Under the pieces are notes generated by a model, which worked only from the letters and a program-made list of their open reading frames with translations, was not told the origin of the DNA and did not search any database. The position numbers and the translations under genes were made by a program. This document shows, in pieces, positions 17,952-26,658 of a DNA stretch of 64,000 bases. How positions within the stretch are numbered: the stretch's first letter is position 1; each line of letters starts with the position of its first letter. Source of the stretch: Rhizobium sp. RM (lineage in GTDB: Bacteria > Pseudomonadota > Alphaproteobacteria > Rhizobiales > Rhizobiaceae); contig NZ_JACAWV010000012.1 in the NCBI RefSeq assembly GCF_013390595.1, positions 92,045 through 156,044 on the forward strand. The letters run 5' to 3'.

Positions 17952-19235
17952 GTGGAAGAACCTTACACATCGGACGATCCCGAGACGCGGCTTGCACTTT
18001 TCGATTTCGCATTTGAGAACGCACCGATCGGGATCGCTCTTGTCGACACTGAGGGACGTATCATCAGAGGCAATACTGCCTTTGCGAAACTGCTCTCCGT
18101 ACCTGTTGAGAAAGTCTTGGGTTCACATTTTCGGGACTTTACCCACCCGGATGACATCGAGGCGGATGTGATCCTATTTGAGCAGGTCCTTCGCGGCGCC
18201 CGAGACGGCTATACGATCGAGAAACGTTATTTGCGGCCGGACGGAGAGATTGTGCACGTACTGATCCATGTCGCCGCCATGCGTAATGCGGAAGGTGAGG
18301 TTGTACGCGTCATATCTCAGATCGAAGACGTAACACGACATAAAGAGCACGAACGTCAGCTGACCGAGCGCGCAGCGCAGCTTGAACTGGCGCTCGAAGC
18401 CATTCGCGGCGGGTTTTGGCAAATGGACATTATCTCCGGAAAGTTTGAAACGTCTGATAGGTTGGCCCAGTATATAGGTGGGCCAACCGCCGCACGGCTA
18501 GATCTCGAGCGCTATCTTTAAAGAGTCAATGTGGACGATGGCGCTCAAGCAGACCTCTCCCCTCTGATCGCCGGTAAGCTCGATCAGAATGTGGCCGAGT
18601 ATCGTTTAGAAACAATTCAAGGCGAACGCTGGATGCGGTGCGATCGAAGACTTTTGCGCGATGGTGACGGAAATCCGACGAAGATTGTCGGAATGGCCAT
18701 CGACTTCACTGACGAACGCCGACACATCGAGATACTTGAGGAGAGATCTCGGACGGATCCCCTCACGACCCTCTTGAATCGGCGCGGGCTGGCAATAGCC
18801 TTTTCTTCACTCCAATCGGCAGACGGATATTCCGTCCTCGCGCTTGATCTTGACGGCTTCAAAGAAGTGAATGACGCATATGGTCATGCGGCGGGCGACA
18901 TTGTCCTGAAAACTACCGCCGCGCGCCTATCGTCCGCTGTAAGGAGACAAGATCTAATCGCTCGTACTGGCGGGGATGAGTTCGTGGTAATCATTCCGGG
19001 TAATCGGTTAGCTGGGAAGGGGGCTGCGAACCGTATCCTCCACCGCTTGAGAGATCCTGTCTCAATTTACGACAAGGCGGCAATTGTTCGCAGTAGCATT
19101 GGCGGAATATGGACGCCAGTGAAAGATGATCTGTCCAGCCTGATCGAACGAGCGGATGCTTTTCTTTACGAAGCAAAGGCGGCAGGAAAGGATCTCGTTC
19201 GGTTTCAGCCAGAGGAGCCATCGACAGGCTTGTAA
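17952..19235 (+). pseudogene. PAS-PAS-GGDEF diguanylate cyclase interrupted by one in-frame TAA
   Basis: Two same-frame pieces, 17952-18521 (189 codons, GTG start) and 18531-19235, are separated only by TAA at 18519-18521. Read through, the sequence is ERYL-stop-RVNVDDGA, a normal PAS-fold joint (family: YL.RVHPDDR). Piece 1 holds one PAS domain (IGIALVDTEGRIIRGNTAFAKLL) and the start of a second. Piece 2 holds the rest of PAS 2 and a GGDEF domain with an intact ARTGGDEF active site and an RRQD inhibitory-site motif. Intact, it would be a cytosolic sensor making cyclic di-GMP. As it stands the GGDEF part could only be made by reinitiation near GTG 18531, by stop readthrough, or not at all. 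Confidence 0.8.
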
Positions 19236-19354
19236 CGGTCATCCGGCACAAGTCACAAATCTGGCAATAAGCGAGCCTCGAATAGAGATACCTGCTCGGA
19301 GTGTAGACATGTTTATCATCACACCGAATAGCCACAAGTTCGATAGGACGCTCC

Positions 19355-19507
19355 GTGTACAACCGTCCTGAAGCAGAAATAAGGAGCAAGCGTCGGATTT
19401 CTGGCATTCAAAATTACGGTCGAAAAGTTGTCGACTTGATAATCTTGTTACTATCTCTCATAGCGATCATCATCGTTGGGTGCTACTTCGCGCTGGCCAG
19501 TCCGTGA
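19355..19507 (+). CDS. Possible small single-helix membrane protein, 50 aa
   Basis: A 50-codon frame from a GTG with a basic N-terminal half (RSKRRISGIQNYGRK) and one strongly hydrophobic helix (VVDLIILLLSLIAIIIVGCYFALA) near the C-terminus. This is the pattern of a small inner-membrane protein. The ribosome binding site is weak and I recognise no family. It could be chance coding, and is listed because the charge/hydrophobic layout is not random-looking. Confidence 0.3.
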   Translation: MYNRPEAEIRSKRRISGIQNYGRKVVDLIILLLSLIAIIIVGCYFALASP

Positions 19508-19787
19508 AGTGAACTTCACAGCGGGCTGATGAATTGCCGTCACGTTCGAACCTGTCTGAAGCCCCGTCAACGAAGGTAGATGCACCGTCAGGCAGCGACC
19601 ATAACCGTTGAAGAGCAGACAGACACCCTCATACTCCAGCCGCTTGTTTTTGCCTTACGGCAAGCGACCAAGATCAAGGTCGTAGATTCATGTCTCTGCA
19701 AGAGCATAGGCTTGGTCAGACGAGCATATCCAGCCCGTTATGTGACCACTTTTTTGTCCTGGCAGTCATGTTTGTGCCCTTCGTTCG

Positions 19788-21575
19788 TTATTTGTCCCTG
19801 CCCGACAGGACCGAGCTCAGGACCTGACGCACGGTTCCCCGGATGACGCCGCGTTGGTTAGGATCACCTTGGGCAAGTGTCGACGCCATGTTCTTGATCT
19901 GCTTGATGGTAAAATGCGGTGGCAGCGGCGGCACTTCAGGGTCAGTCTTCACCTCAAGAATAACCGGTCGGTCGCATGCCAGAGCCTCATCCCAGGCGGG
20001 TCCGAGATTTTCCGGGCGGTCGACGAATATCCCCTTGAGACCAATCAGCTCGGCGAAGCGATGATAAGGTACGTCGGGGATGCCCTGGGATGCTTCGAAT
20101 TTTGGATCGCCCTCCATCACCCGCTGTTCCCATGTCACCTGATTCAGGTCTTCGTTATTGAACACGCAGATGACGAAGCGATGGTCGCTCCAACCCTTCC
20201 AGTATTTCGCCACGGTGATCATCTCAGCCATGTTGCTCATTTGCATGGCACCGTCGCCAACCAAGCCGATCACGGGCCGATCGGGGTGCGTGAATTTTGC
20301 CGCGATCGCGTAAGGCACCGCCGCACCCATCGATGCCAGTCCCCCAGACAGCGAGCCCTTCATTCCCGGGCGCATCTTGATATCGCGAGCATACCAATTA
20401 GCGCAGGAGCCGCTGTCGCTCGTCAGGATAACGTTGTCTGGAAGACGAGGCGACAATTCCCAAGCTACAAGCTGTGGATTGACCGGCTTGGCTTCGGTAT
20501 GGGCGCGTCTCTCCAAAAGCTTCCACCAGTCGGCGACTTTTTTCTCGATATCGCTACGCCATTTGTTTTCCTTCTGCTGAAGAAGAGGAAGCAGGGCCCG
20601 CAGGGTAAACGCCGCGTCACCGGCGAGATTGACCTCCATCGGATAGCGCAGCGACAGCATGCCCGGTTGAAGGTCGATCTGGACGCCACGTGCCTGGCCT
20701 TCCTTGGGCAGGAACTCCGAGTAGGGAAATCCCGATCCAATCATGAGGAGCGTGTCGCAGTCGCGCATGAGATCCCAGGATGGTTCCGTCCCAAGCAGGC
20801 CGATTGAGCCGGTGACCCAAGGCAGGTGATCGGAAAGTACCGCCTTGCCGAGCAACGCCTTTGCCGCCCCCGCGCCTAGACGATCTGATACGGCGACCAC
20901 CTCGTTTGTCGCGTTGAGCGCACCAGCGCCGACCAGAATGGCGACCCGCTCGCCGGCGTTGAGCACCTCGGCAGCCGCCTGAAGGTCTTCCTGCTGCGGT
21001 ATGACGTCCGGAGGCCGGTACCCCACCCCAGAATGAACGGTCCCGTGAACGCGTGGCGGGTCTTCGTAAGGCATGTCCTGAAGGTCGTTCGGCAACACAA
21101 GCGCGGTAACTGCCCGATTGGCCAGCGCAATCCGCACCGCCCGGTCAACGAGATGGCGGACCTGAGCTGGTGTTGTGGCTTGATGGACGAAATCGCTGGC
21201 GACGTCCTTGAACAAGGACACAAGGTCGACTTCCTGCTGGTAGTGGCCTCCCAGCGCGCTCAAGGCCTGCTGCCCAACGATTGCCAGAACGGGTTGGTGG
21301 TCGAGCTTCGCGTCATATAGACCAGTGATGAGGTGAGATGCACCTGGTCCGGACGTGGCAATGCAGACGCCGAGCTCACCGGAGAATTTGGCGTGAGCGG
21401 AGGCCATGAATGCCGCCATTTCTTCATGCCGGGCCTGCACGAACTCGATCTTTTCCTCCGCCCGGTTGAGCGCTCCAAAAACGCCGTTGATGCCGTCTCC
21501 GGGATACCCATACATCCTACGAACGCCCCATGCGTATAGGCGGGAAACGATGAAATCGCTAACGGTCTTCGTCAT
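19788..21575 (-). CDS. Thiamine-pyrophosphate-dependent enzyme, pyruvate oxidase/acetolactate synthase-like
   Basis: A 595-residue cytosolic enzyme of the POX/ALS group. It has the usual three domains. The N-terminal pyrimidine-binding domain has catalytic Glu in ARHEEMAAFMASA. The central FAD/regulatory-type domain covers about 190-320. The C-terminal pyrophosphate domain has the ThDP motif GDGAMQMSNMAE...NNEDLNQ. It resembles E. coli PoxB-type pyruvate oxidases more than biosynthetic IlvB, and no small ALS subunit gene is adjacent. ATG 21575 is preceded by AAAGAG and fits the family N-terminus (MTKTVSDFIVSRLYAWG); an upstream in-frame ATG at 21671 adds a non-conserved extension. It is monocistronic. 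Confidence 0.9.
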   Translation of the reverse strand: MTKTVSDFIVSRLYAWGVRRMYGYPGDGINGVFGALNRAEEKIEFVQARHEEMAAFMASAHAKFSGELGVCIATSGPGASHLITGLYDAKLDHQPVLAIVGQQALSALGGHYQQEVDLVSLFKDVASDFVHQATTPAQVRHLVDRAVRIALANRAVTALVLPNDLQDMPYEDPPRVHGTVHSGVGYRPPDVIPQQEDLQAAAEVLNAGERVAILVGAGALNATNEVVAVSDRLGAGAAKALLGKAVLSDHLPWVTGSIGLLGTEPSWDLMRDCDTLLMIGSGFPYSEFLPKEGQARGVQIDLQPGMLSLRYPMEVNLAGDAAFTLRALLPLLQQKENKWRSDIEKKVADWWKLLERRAHTEAKPVNPQLVAWELSPRLPDNVILTSDSGSCANWYARDIKMRPGMKGSLSGGLASMGAAVPYAIAAKFTHPDRPVIGLVGDGAMQMSNMAEMITVAKYWKGWSDHRFVICVFNNEDLNQVTWEQRVMEGDPKFEASQGIPDVPYHRFAELIGLKGIFVDRPENLGPAWDEALACDRPVILEVKTDPEVPPLPPHFTIKQIKNMASTLAQGDPNQRGVIRGTVRQVLSSVLSGRDK

Positions 21576-21893
21576 GGAATGCTCTTTCTGCAGCGAGGAA
21601 AAGACAGGGGTGATGGGGCCGCAACCGGCGACCGCTTCATAAGTTCCATTCATTCTTCCGATGAAGTGCAAACTTACCCCGTGCGGTGAGGCAATGGTTT
21701 CGGATCGATTCCGAAAAGGGTTGATGGCGACGATATCGGCATAAGCGTTGTCACGATGGGTGGTTCAGATTTGCCGGACTCCATGGAACTCGTAAGCTCG
21801 TCTCCTGTTCGTGAGTTCAGTAAGCCACCGAAATGCGAAGCGTGATTTTTTGCTTGCTGGGATCGCCGTACGCAAAAGCGAGGAAGGAACCCT

Positions 21894-22043
21894 ATGCCTG
21901 AGAAGACACCCAACCCGGAAAGTGACGCAGCACGCTCTGATCCAGCGGTTGCGGACAAAAACCGCCAAGCCCTGAAGGAAAAAGCTGAAAAGGGTATCGA
22001 GAAAAACCGAAAACTGGACGAAGAAAATGACGAGCGGACATAG
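21894..22043 (+). CDS. Small highly charged hypothetical protein, 49 aa
   Basis: A 49-residue protein with an excellent AGGAAGGAA ribosome binding site just before ATG 21894. It is hydrophilic throughout, rich in Lys, Glu, Asp and Asn (ADKNRQALKEKAEKGIEKNRK), probably helical or disordered, with no Cys or Trp. It is divergent from the TPP enzyme gene and converges on the DUF736 gene. I recognise no family; small proteins with this composition are common in Rhizobiales. Confidence 0.6.
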   Translation: MPEKTPNPESDAARSDPAVADKNRQALKEKAEKGIEKNRKLDEENDERT

Positions 22044-22068
22044 ACGACGCAAGCGCCTTACCCCCGTC

Positions 22069-22091
22069 AAAAAAGCCCCCTCAGTGGGGGC
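22069..22091 (-). terminator. Rho-independent terminator of the DUF736 gene
   Basis: Six-base-pair GC stem (GCCCCC/GGGGGC) with a 5-base loop, followed on the minus strand by TTTTTT. It lies just downstream of the leftward DUF736 stop and between convergent genes. Confidence 0.85.
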
Positions 22092-22100
22092 TTCTGTCGA

Positions 22101-22439
22101 TTACTCTTTCGGCTGCCAGGGAATGATAGCCTGCAGTGAATGGTCGTCCTGATTGGCAAACCGGCCAAGATTGGCGTTAAATTTGATCTCCTTGATCGAG
22201 AGGGTGAATTTCGTTTCGCCGTTGGTGTTCGTGCCCTGCCAGAGGCCGCCGACCTCAAGCTCGTAACCTTTGGGTGACTTTCCGAACACGCGGTGCGTTG
22301 GAGCTTTCTCGTTGTTTGAGTGGAAGGGTACTGCCGAAATCTCGATGTCGTGGGTGAGGGTGGAAATCCGACCGTTGCCTTTGGCGTTTGCGATGTCGTC
22401 GCTTTCGAACTGGATGAAGTTGGTGAGCTTGTTGGTCAT
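22101..22439 (-). CDS. DUF736 family protein
   Basis: A 112-residue protein of the DUF736 family, recognised from 'ISTLTHDIEISAVPF', 'APTHRVFG' and 'ELEVGGLWQGTNTNGE'. The family is frequent on rhizobial and Brucellaceae plasmids and conjugative elements, near transfer and replication genes; its function is unknown. The start at 22439 (MTNKLTNFI) follows GGAACAC; the in-frame ATG at 22499 adds a non-conserved 20 residues. A clear terminator follows. Confidence 0.85.
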   Translation of the reverse strand: MTNKLTNFIQFESDDIANAKGNGRISTLTHDIEISAVPFHSNNEKAPTHRVFGKSPKGYELEVGGLWQGTNTNGETKFTLSIKEIKFNANLGRFANQDDHSLQAIIPWQPKE

Positions 22440-22643
22440 GGTAGTGTTCCTTTGTTGGGGTTGCGATGATCGTTCACAAAGCATGGCGGTAAGGAGCACT
22501 GCACCTGTAGGGCCGCAGCAAAGCGGAGGAGGGCAGGTCGGAATAAATTTGGCTCGCGAGGAAGCCGAAGGCGGGGAAATTTCTTGCGAGCTGGCTTTGC
22601 AAGTGAGCCGTCGCCATGCGAACGGGCATTTTGAGCAACCCGA

Positions 22644-22802
22644 TCAGAGGAATACGTGCACCAACACAGCGGTCAGACGGTCGTGTTCGTGGCACACGAA
22701 GCATTCGCCCTGCAGTGCCGGCATCCACGTCCTCCCGTAGCCATCGGCATGGCACACACGGTTCAAGCTGAACATCGGCGTACTCACCCATTTCAGAATC
22801 AC
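22644..22802 (-). CDS. Uncertain small Cys/His-containing protein in ambiguous reading frames
   Basis: Between the DUF736 and SNase-like genes two overlapping minus-strand frames are open. One (22644-22802, GTG start, 52 aa) has a CxxCHxH-like cluster (CFVCHEHDR) and VCHADGYGR, suggesting a metal-binding peptide. The other (22474-22812, 112 aa) starts with a GTGA overlap on the upstream stop. I cannot say which, if either, is translated. The rest of 22440-22808 holds nothing I recognise. Confidence 0.25.
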   Translation of the reverse strand: MILKWVSTPMFSLNRVCHADGYGRTWMPALQGECFVCHEHDRLTAVLVHVFL

Positions 22803-22808
22803 CCATTT

Positions 22809-23342
22809 TCACGAACGGCCGAACGCTGGCGCTTTTCGGCGCGACCGTCGATACTCGGACGGCTTTTCGATCTCAGCAGACCAAATTCCAAGCCCAGCCG
22901 TCTTCGCCCGTTGCTCAGCCGCGATATACGCCTTCAGCTCCATTCGGTGCTGCTTGGGAAGATAGCGAAACAACGTCTCGGCCAAACCCGCTGCGACTAT
23001 CGCTAGCCCGACATCACGGCCGCTTTCAAAGCATTGTGCGACCAAGCGGCGGTATTGGTCCATGTCGATCACACGGCACTCCACATGCTTCCCATCTGCA
23101 ATGCTGCGCATAAAACTGCGGGCGGCCTTGCCGCACAGCCATTCGACTTCCCAACGGAAGCCGGTTTGATCCACCTCGCAAGCATCAATCGCAGCGAGCC
23201 GAATACGCTGTTTGCGTATGCTAATGGTATCCCCATCGATGACCCTGGCAGTGCCGGAGATTGTTAGGGGAGGGGGCAGCGATCCAGCAATGACGGGCTG
23301 TGCTAGCAAGGCTGTTGCCAGCGCGATCAAAACTAGTCTCAT
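22809..23342 (-). CDS. Secreted staphylococcal-nuclease-like (thermonuclease family) protein
   Basis: A 177-residue protein with a cleavable signal peptide (MRLVLIALATALLAQPVIAG) and an SNase-like OB fold. The Ca-site and active-site strand reads VIDGDTISI...RIRLAAIDACE, so the Arg and Glu equivalent to nuclease R35/E43 are present, suggesting an active periplasmic or exported nuclease. The C-terminus 'AGLGIWSAEIEKP' is typical of the family. Its start overlaps the repC stop (ATGA), so it is co-transcribed with replication. It is one of four SNase-like proteins in the window. Confidence 0.85.
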   Translation of the reverse strand: MRLVLIALATALLAQPVIAGSLPPPLTISGTARVIDGDTISIRKQRIRLAAIDACEVDQTGFRWEVEWLCGKAARSFMRSIADGKHVECRVIDMDQYRRLVAQCFESGRDVGLAIVAAGLAETLFRYLPKQHRMELKAYIAAEQRAKTAGLGIWSAEIEKPSEYRRSRRKAPAFGRS

Positions 23343-24619
23343 GTCAGGCCGCCGCCCATGTTTCGAGTAACGAGCGCATGAACGGATCGAGAAAGATGCA
23401 GCGTACCTGCAGCAGCTCGCTCGGTCATGGCACGCAAATAACCGCCCGGTGATGTCACTTCCTGCATATCCTGTTTCTGAAGTGTGATGGCGATCGCCAC
23501 GGCGGCCGCCTGTTTACCCATCTGATTGATGGCCCGATCGCGAGCATCCGGGGAGATGCCGGCAATCACAGCCATCTCAGGTACGGCCCGCATCAGATCT
23601 GACCAACACGTGACGCGCAGGCCCCAAGTTTGGGTAATTACTGGCGTGGCACGCAGCAAATCTTGAAGTGCGACATGGCCATCCGTGCTCTGCACCTGCC
23701 GCTTGCCTGGCTCGGCCTCGCTGCTCAGGCTTTCTTCCAAAGCCCATTTGCTGGCGGAGCCAGCCCTATGCAGGTTGGGTAGTTCGGCGGAAGCCGAACT
23801 CCGTTCCTCCTTACCGTGTACATTGGGATAGGGGTTTGTATTCTGTATGTGCTTATTGTTTTCGCGGTACACGCATCTTGTTTTTTCATCACTAAGGGCC
23901 TGTTTCTGGTGTTTCGCGAGGCCGCTGATTCGCTTTGCAATCCACTCCAAAAGAGCGGTCGCGCGCTTTAGGCGGATGCTTGGTGCACAAGTCGGCTTGC
24001 CCACACTTCCGATTATTCGCTGCAGGCGACGTTGGACTGAAGATGCTACTGTCGCCTCGGCACCTTCAGCTTCTTCAATGAGATTACGCACCATGCGCAA
24101 GCTCCCGCGATATCGACGCACTGCCGCGTTTGTCGCCGCTTCCTCAAGCTGCGCCGTTCTCACCAACTCTGTAAGTTCGCTGTAACGGGCAACCAGGATG
24201 CGAAGGTCAACACCGCATGCGTCAGTCGTGCCGCCGTCCAGGGAACGTTCAGAGTACCGCTTGTAATTACCGCTATCTTTCATCGTGATTAAACCGGCAT
24301 CGAAAAGCCGCGACAGAATCGCGCTTACGCGGCTCTCGGAACGACCGATCTCGAAGGATAGTTGCCGGTTGGATTTGAACACCACGGGCTGGCCGTTTTT
24401 CTCAAACGCGATTTTAGGAGCCGTGTTGATGAGGCACCTCAGCAAAGCAGTCTCGGTCGTGTTGATAAGGCCTGTACATACGAGTTTCTCGACAAGTATC
24501 GTCAGCTCGGACCGTTGAACGGTTCCGAGTTCGGCTTGCTCGGCGATCGCGACGTAGCGCACACGATCAGGCGTGATCCTGCGACCGCTTGGCCGTGGTG
24601 AGTTGATAGGTGTCCCCAT
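23339..24619 (-). CDS. repC: Plasmid replication initiator RepC
   Basis: Replication initiator of the repABC/RepC family, 426 aa from ATG 24619. The N-terminus after the start (SGRRITPDRVRYVAIAEQAE) matches the family's FGRRxLT opening. Next comes the helix-turn-helix region (NRQLSFEIGRSESRVSAILSRLFDAGLITMKDS.NYKRY). The C-terminal domain includes 'WSDLMRAVPEMAVIAGISPDA' and 'TSPGGYLRAMTERAA'. An open frame continues upstream to 24817 but that segment carries a predicted antisense RNA terminator, so I take 24619 as the true start. No repA or repB lies upstream, so this is a RepC-only arrangement. In this family the origin is usually inside repC. Confidence 0.88.
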   Translation of the reverse strand: MGTPINSPRPSGRRITPDRVRYVAIAEQAELGTVQRSELTILVEKLVCTGLINTTETALLRCLINTAPKIAFEKNGQPVVFKSNRQLSFEIGRSESRVSAILSRLFDAGLITMKDSGNYKRYSERSLDGGTTDACGVDLRILVARYSELTELVRTAQLEEAATNAAVRRYRGSLRMVRNLIEEAEGAEATVASSVQRRLQRIIGSVGKPTCAPSIRLKRATALLEWIAKRISGLAKHQKQALSDEKTRCVYRENNKHIQNTNPYPNVHGKEERSSASAELPNLHRAGSASKWALEESLSSEAEPGKRQVQSTDGHVALQDLLRATPVITQTWGLRVTCWSDLMRAVPEMAVIAGISPDARDRAINQMGKQAAAVAIAITLQKQDMQEVTSPGGYLRAMTERAAAGTLHLSRSVHALVTRNMGGGLT

Positions 24620-24689
24620 TGTCGTCCCGCTTTCTAAAAGCTGTGACAAGGCAAAGAAATACCGTTCGCCGAACCGGCGTTTTATGTTT

Positions 24690-24781
24690 GACTTAGGGGC
24701 GGAAGGATGCGAAAAAGACTTTGCTATTAGATTTTCTACATCCAGCCGCTTCCGGACTCGTTCGGGAGCGGTTTTTCTTTT
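24690..24781 (+). ncRNA. Predicted antisense counter-transcribed RNA (ctRNA/inc) of repC
   Basis: On the strand opposite repC, 127-162 bp upstream of its start, is an intrinsic terminator: stem CCGCTTCC/GGGAGCGG (24746-24753 and 24764-24771) then TTTTTCTTTT. In repABC plasmids a short ctRNA with such a terminator lies in this place and represses repC. A promoter-like TTGACT (near 24688) and TTTGCTATTAG (near 24720) precede it, which would give a transcript of roughly 50 nt. The 5' end is a guess; the hairpin is read directly. Confidence 0.65.
24746..24781 (+). terminator. Intrinsic terminator of the predicted ctRNA
   Basis: Eight-base-pair stem with one G-T pair, 10-base loop, and a run of nine T in ten bases on the plus strand, antisense to the repC leader. 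Confidence 0.8.
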
Positions 24782-25149
24782 GTGCCTGTCTGTGATCTCC
24801 ATCGTGGTCATGATCAAGCATCGGACAGCGATTCCGCCCGAGCGCAGCGCACCATATTAAACCATAATAGCGTTATCAAATCTTTCTTCGATTTTGCCTG
24901 TAAAAACCGCGGTGAGGGCGAAAAGGCCCGCATTATCATGGATACCGCGGAAACATAGTCACTCCAGCGATCTCAAACGCCGTTCTCAATTGCCAACGTC
25001 AGTAAAAAGCAAATGTTTTTTAATCGCCTTTTATGTTTATTTCCGCATGTGACGCATGGTGGAGCATACTAGAAAGCCAAAAAAGGTTTCTGCGCGAGAC
25101 GTTTGAAAGACTTGGAAAGGGAGATGAAACTGATTATATTGAGTTCAGG

Positions 25150-25240
25150 AGTGAAGCGCCGGGTTTCCCCGACGCTCCGTTTCCTAGGATATGAATTGAA
25201 CCCGGATCGTGAGTGACCAGCTCTTCCGGGTTCTTTTCAT
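25150..25240 (+). ncRNA. Candidate structured small RNA upstream of repC
   Basis: Two consecutive hairpins on the plus strand in an otherwise AT-rich non-coding stretch. The first is AGCG-C-CGGG, loop TTTC, CCCG-A-CGCT (25155-25176). The second is GAACCCGGA/TCCGGGTTC (25198-25206 and 25225-25233) followed by TTCTTTTCATTT, an intrinsic terminator. The layout is that of a roughly 90-nt rhizobial sRNA. No promoter could be assigned with confidence and the family is unknown to me. Confidence 0.5.
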
Positions 25241-25388
25241 TTCTAGGGTAACGCTAATGGGCATAAGCCACATTTTGCTACCTCCTTTTGAGAACGAGGC
25301 CATTGCCTCGGCCAGAGTGGCCAATCCTCTCTGGTTGCGCGGGCTGGCTCCGCGCTTGCTGCTTCCGCTCTCAAAACTCGTTGCCTAG

Positions 25389-25850
25389 GGCTATACCGCC
25401 CTTGCTCTCAAATCAATGCTCAACCTATCGCTTGAAACAGCGCCAAATGTTGGGCGCGCGCCATTACACGAACGAGTTCGACTGGCCGACATACTGACTC
25501 TCCTACAGGCGCCTCAAGCCTCGATAAATAGGAACGCGCGAGTTCCGTGGTGCTCGCTCCGAATTCCAAGATTCCGACCCATATGTGAGCGGAGGCAACC
25601 AGAGTCCAGCAGCGGAAGAGGGAACCATCCTTTTCCTTCTGGGAGGGGAGAGTAATGCATACGAATGGAACGCATTCCATGGGACGAGCATGAGACTTAT
25701 TGCACCTCGTCAATTTAAGAAGAACCAGAATTAGCCAAGGCGGAACTAAACAAAGCACAGATGCTTTGTTATAGAACTGACCTATTAACTAGCGACACTA
25801 CTTAGTTCGGATTCAGGTATTCATTTTTTAATTGAGGGTGGAGAAATCAT
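25389..25850. other. Gene-free stretch in plasmid backbone
   Basis: About 460 bp without a supportable gene. A 43-codon frame just before it (25257-25388) begins with ATG but has no recognisable features. No insertion-sequence ends or tRNA are seen. Confidence 0.35.
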
Positions 25851-26015
25851 TTGAGATACGCAGTCGTCAGGAAAGGCGCCGACAAAGAAGAAATCGTCTT
25901 TGAAGAAGACAACATCACTTTGTGCTTCGGCTGGATCAGGAAACAACTCAAAACACTAGATCAGGAAGCCGGCGACGACTTCATTGTGATAGACCGGGAT
26001 TTCGAAAAAACCTGA
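25851..26015 (+). CDS. Small acidic hypothetical protein, 54 aa
   Basis: A 54-codon frame starting at TTG 25851, preceded by GGGTGGAG at good spacing. The translation looks like a real folded protein: alternating strands and charged residues (RYAVVRKGADKEEIVFEED), an aromatic stretch (LCFGWIRKQLKTL) and a C-terminal strand (DDFIVIDRDFEKT). No family recognised. It sits alone in the plasmid backbone. Confidence 0.5.
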   Translation: MRYAVVRKGADKEEIVFEEDNITLCFGWIRKQLKTLDQEAGDDFIVIDRDFEKT

Positions 26016-26376
26016 CGAAGCGCCCGCGCGGAAAGAAGCTTCCTCTTTGGCCGCTACTCTAGCCGGCTAGGTCGTCGATTTTGATGCCGAAAGGGTGCGA
26101 AGGAAAGAAAACTAGGAGCAGTTTGTGTAAGATTGCTACCTTTCGGGGGACGCTTTCGTTCCTTCGCAGCGCACTCGTAGCGCGCTTCTCCGCAGTCTAC
26201 AAGAAATTCGCGTACCGCGAGCGGGGCTTTGCCCCGCCCCTTCAGTTCGGCCGCGGTCGCGTCCGGAGCCTCCGCCGTCACTTCGGCGCTTTGGTGAGCA
26301 CGTTCTGGCTCCGGCTCAAACCAAGGGCATGGAGGGAAGACGATGATCAATGAAATTCAGATGCTCTCTGACAGAA
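26016..26376. other. Gene-free, GC-skewed stretch with hairpins
   Basis: No convincing gene; overlapping frames on both strands look like chance. It contains a CGGGGC/GCCCCG hairpin (about 26222-26237) and two related GCGAAGGAA / TTCCTTCGC segments (about 26097 and 26158) forming an imperfect inverted repeat. Confidence 0.35.
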
Positions 26377-26658
26377 CTAGTCGACCACCAGGCCGATGAG
26401 TTTGCGGTCCACGGCGCACGCTTCGATGATGGTGAGCTCGCCGTTCAGAACCCCAACCATTTCCGCAGCCGTCAGCGCACGAAAATTATAGCGGTAAAGC
26501 GCCATAGCCGTCATTTCAGGTTGGTCGTCGGCCTCGAGCCGCTTGACCTCAGCACGCTGGTCCAAGGCAGCTTGCCGGCATGCTTCTTCCGTATATGCGA
26601 AATAGAGGCTTTCGTCAGAACCTGGCGTGATCTGATATGCCCAAAGCTCAAATTCCAT
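26377..26658 (-). CDS. Hypothetical protein, 93 aa
   Basis: A compact 93-residue soluble protein with natural-looking composition (FELWAYQITPGSDESLYFAYTEEACRQAALDQRAEVKRLE). It has a Trp/Tyr-rich first strand, an acidic helix and a C-terminal strand (LTIIEACAV). No signal peptide or membrane segment. It runs in the same direction as the DUF932 cluster to its right. Family unknown. Confidence 0.6.
   Translation of the reverse strand: MEFELWAYQITPGSDESLYFAYTEEACRQAALDQRAEVKRLEADDQPEMTAMALYRYNFRALTAAEMVGVLNGELTIIEACAVDRKLIGLVVD

Noticed and set aside
19854..20807. 317-codon plus-strand frame inside the TPP-enzyme gene
   Set aside because: It lies opposite a well-conserved enzyme with intact motifs; this is only a long antisense open frame caused by codon bias.
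24620..24817. N-terminal extension of repC to 24817
   Set aside because: The family N-terminus starts at 24619, and the extension is occupied by an antisense terminator as in repABC leaders.
26081..26353. 90-codon frame with GC-rich hairpin sequence
   Set aside because: Low-complexity translation, overlapping open frames on both strands, no ribosome binding site.
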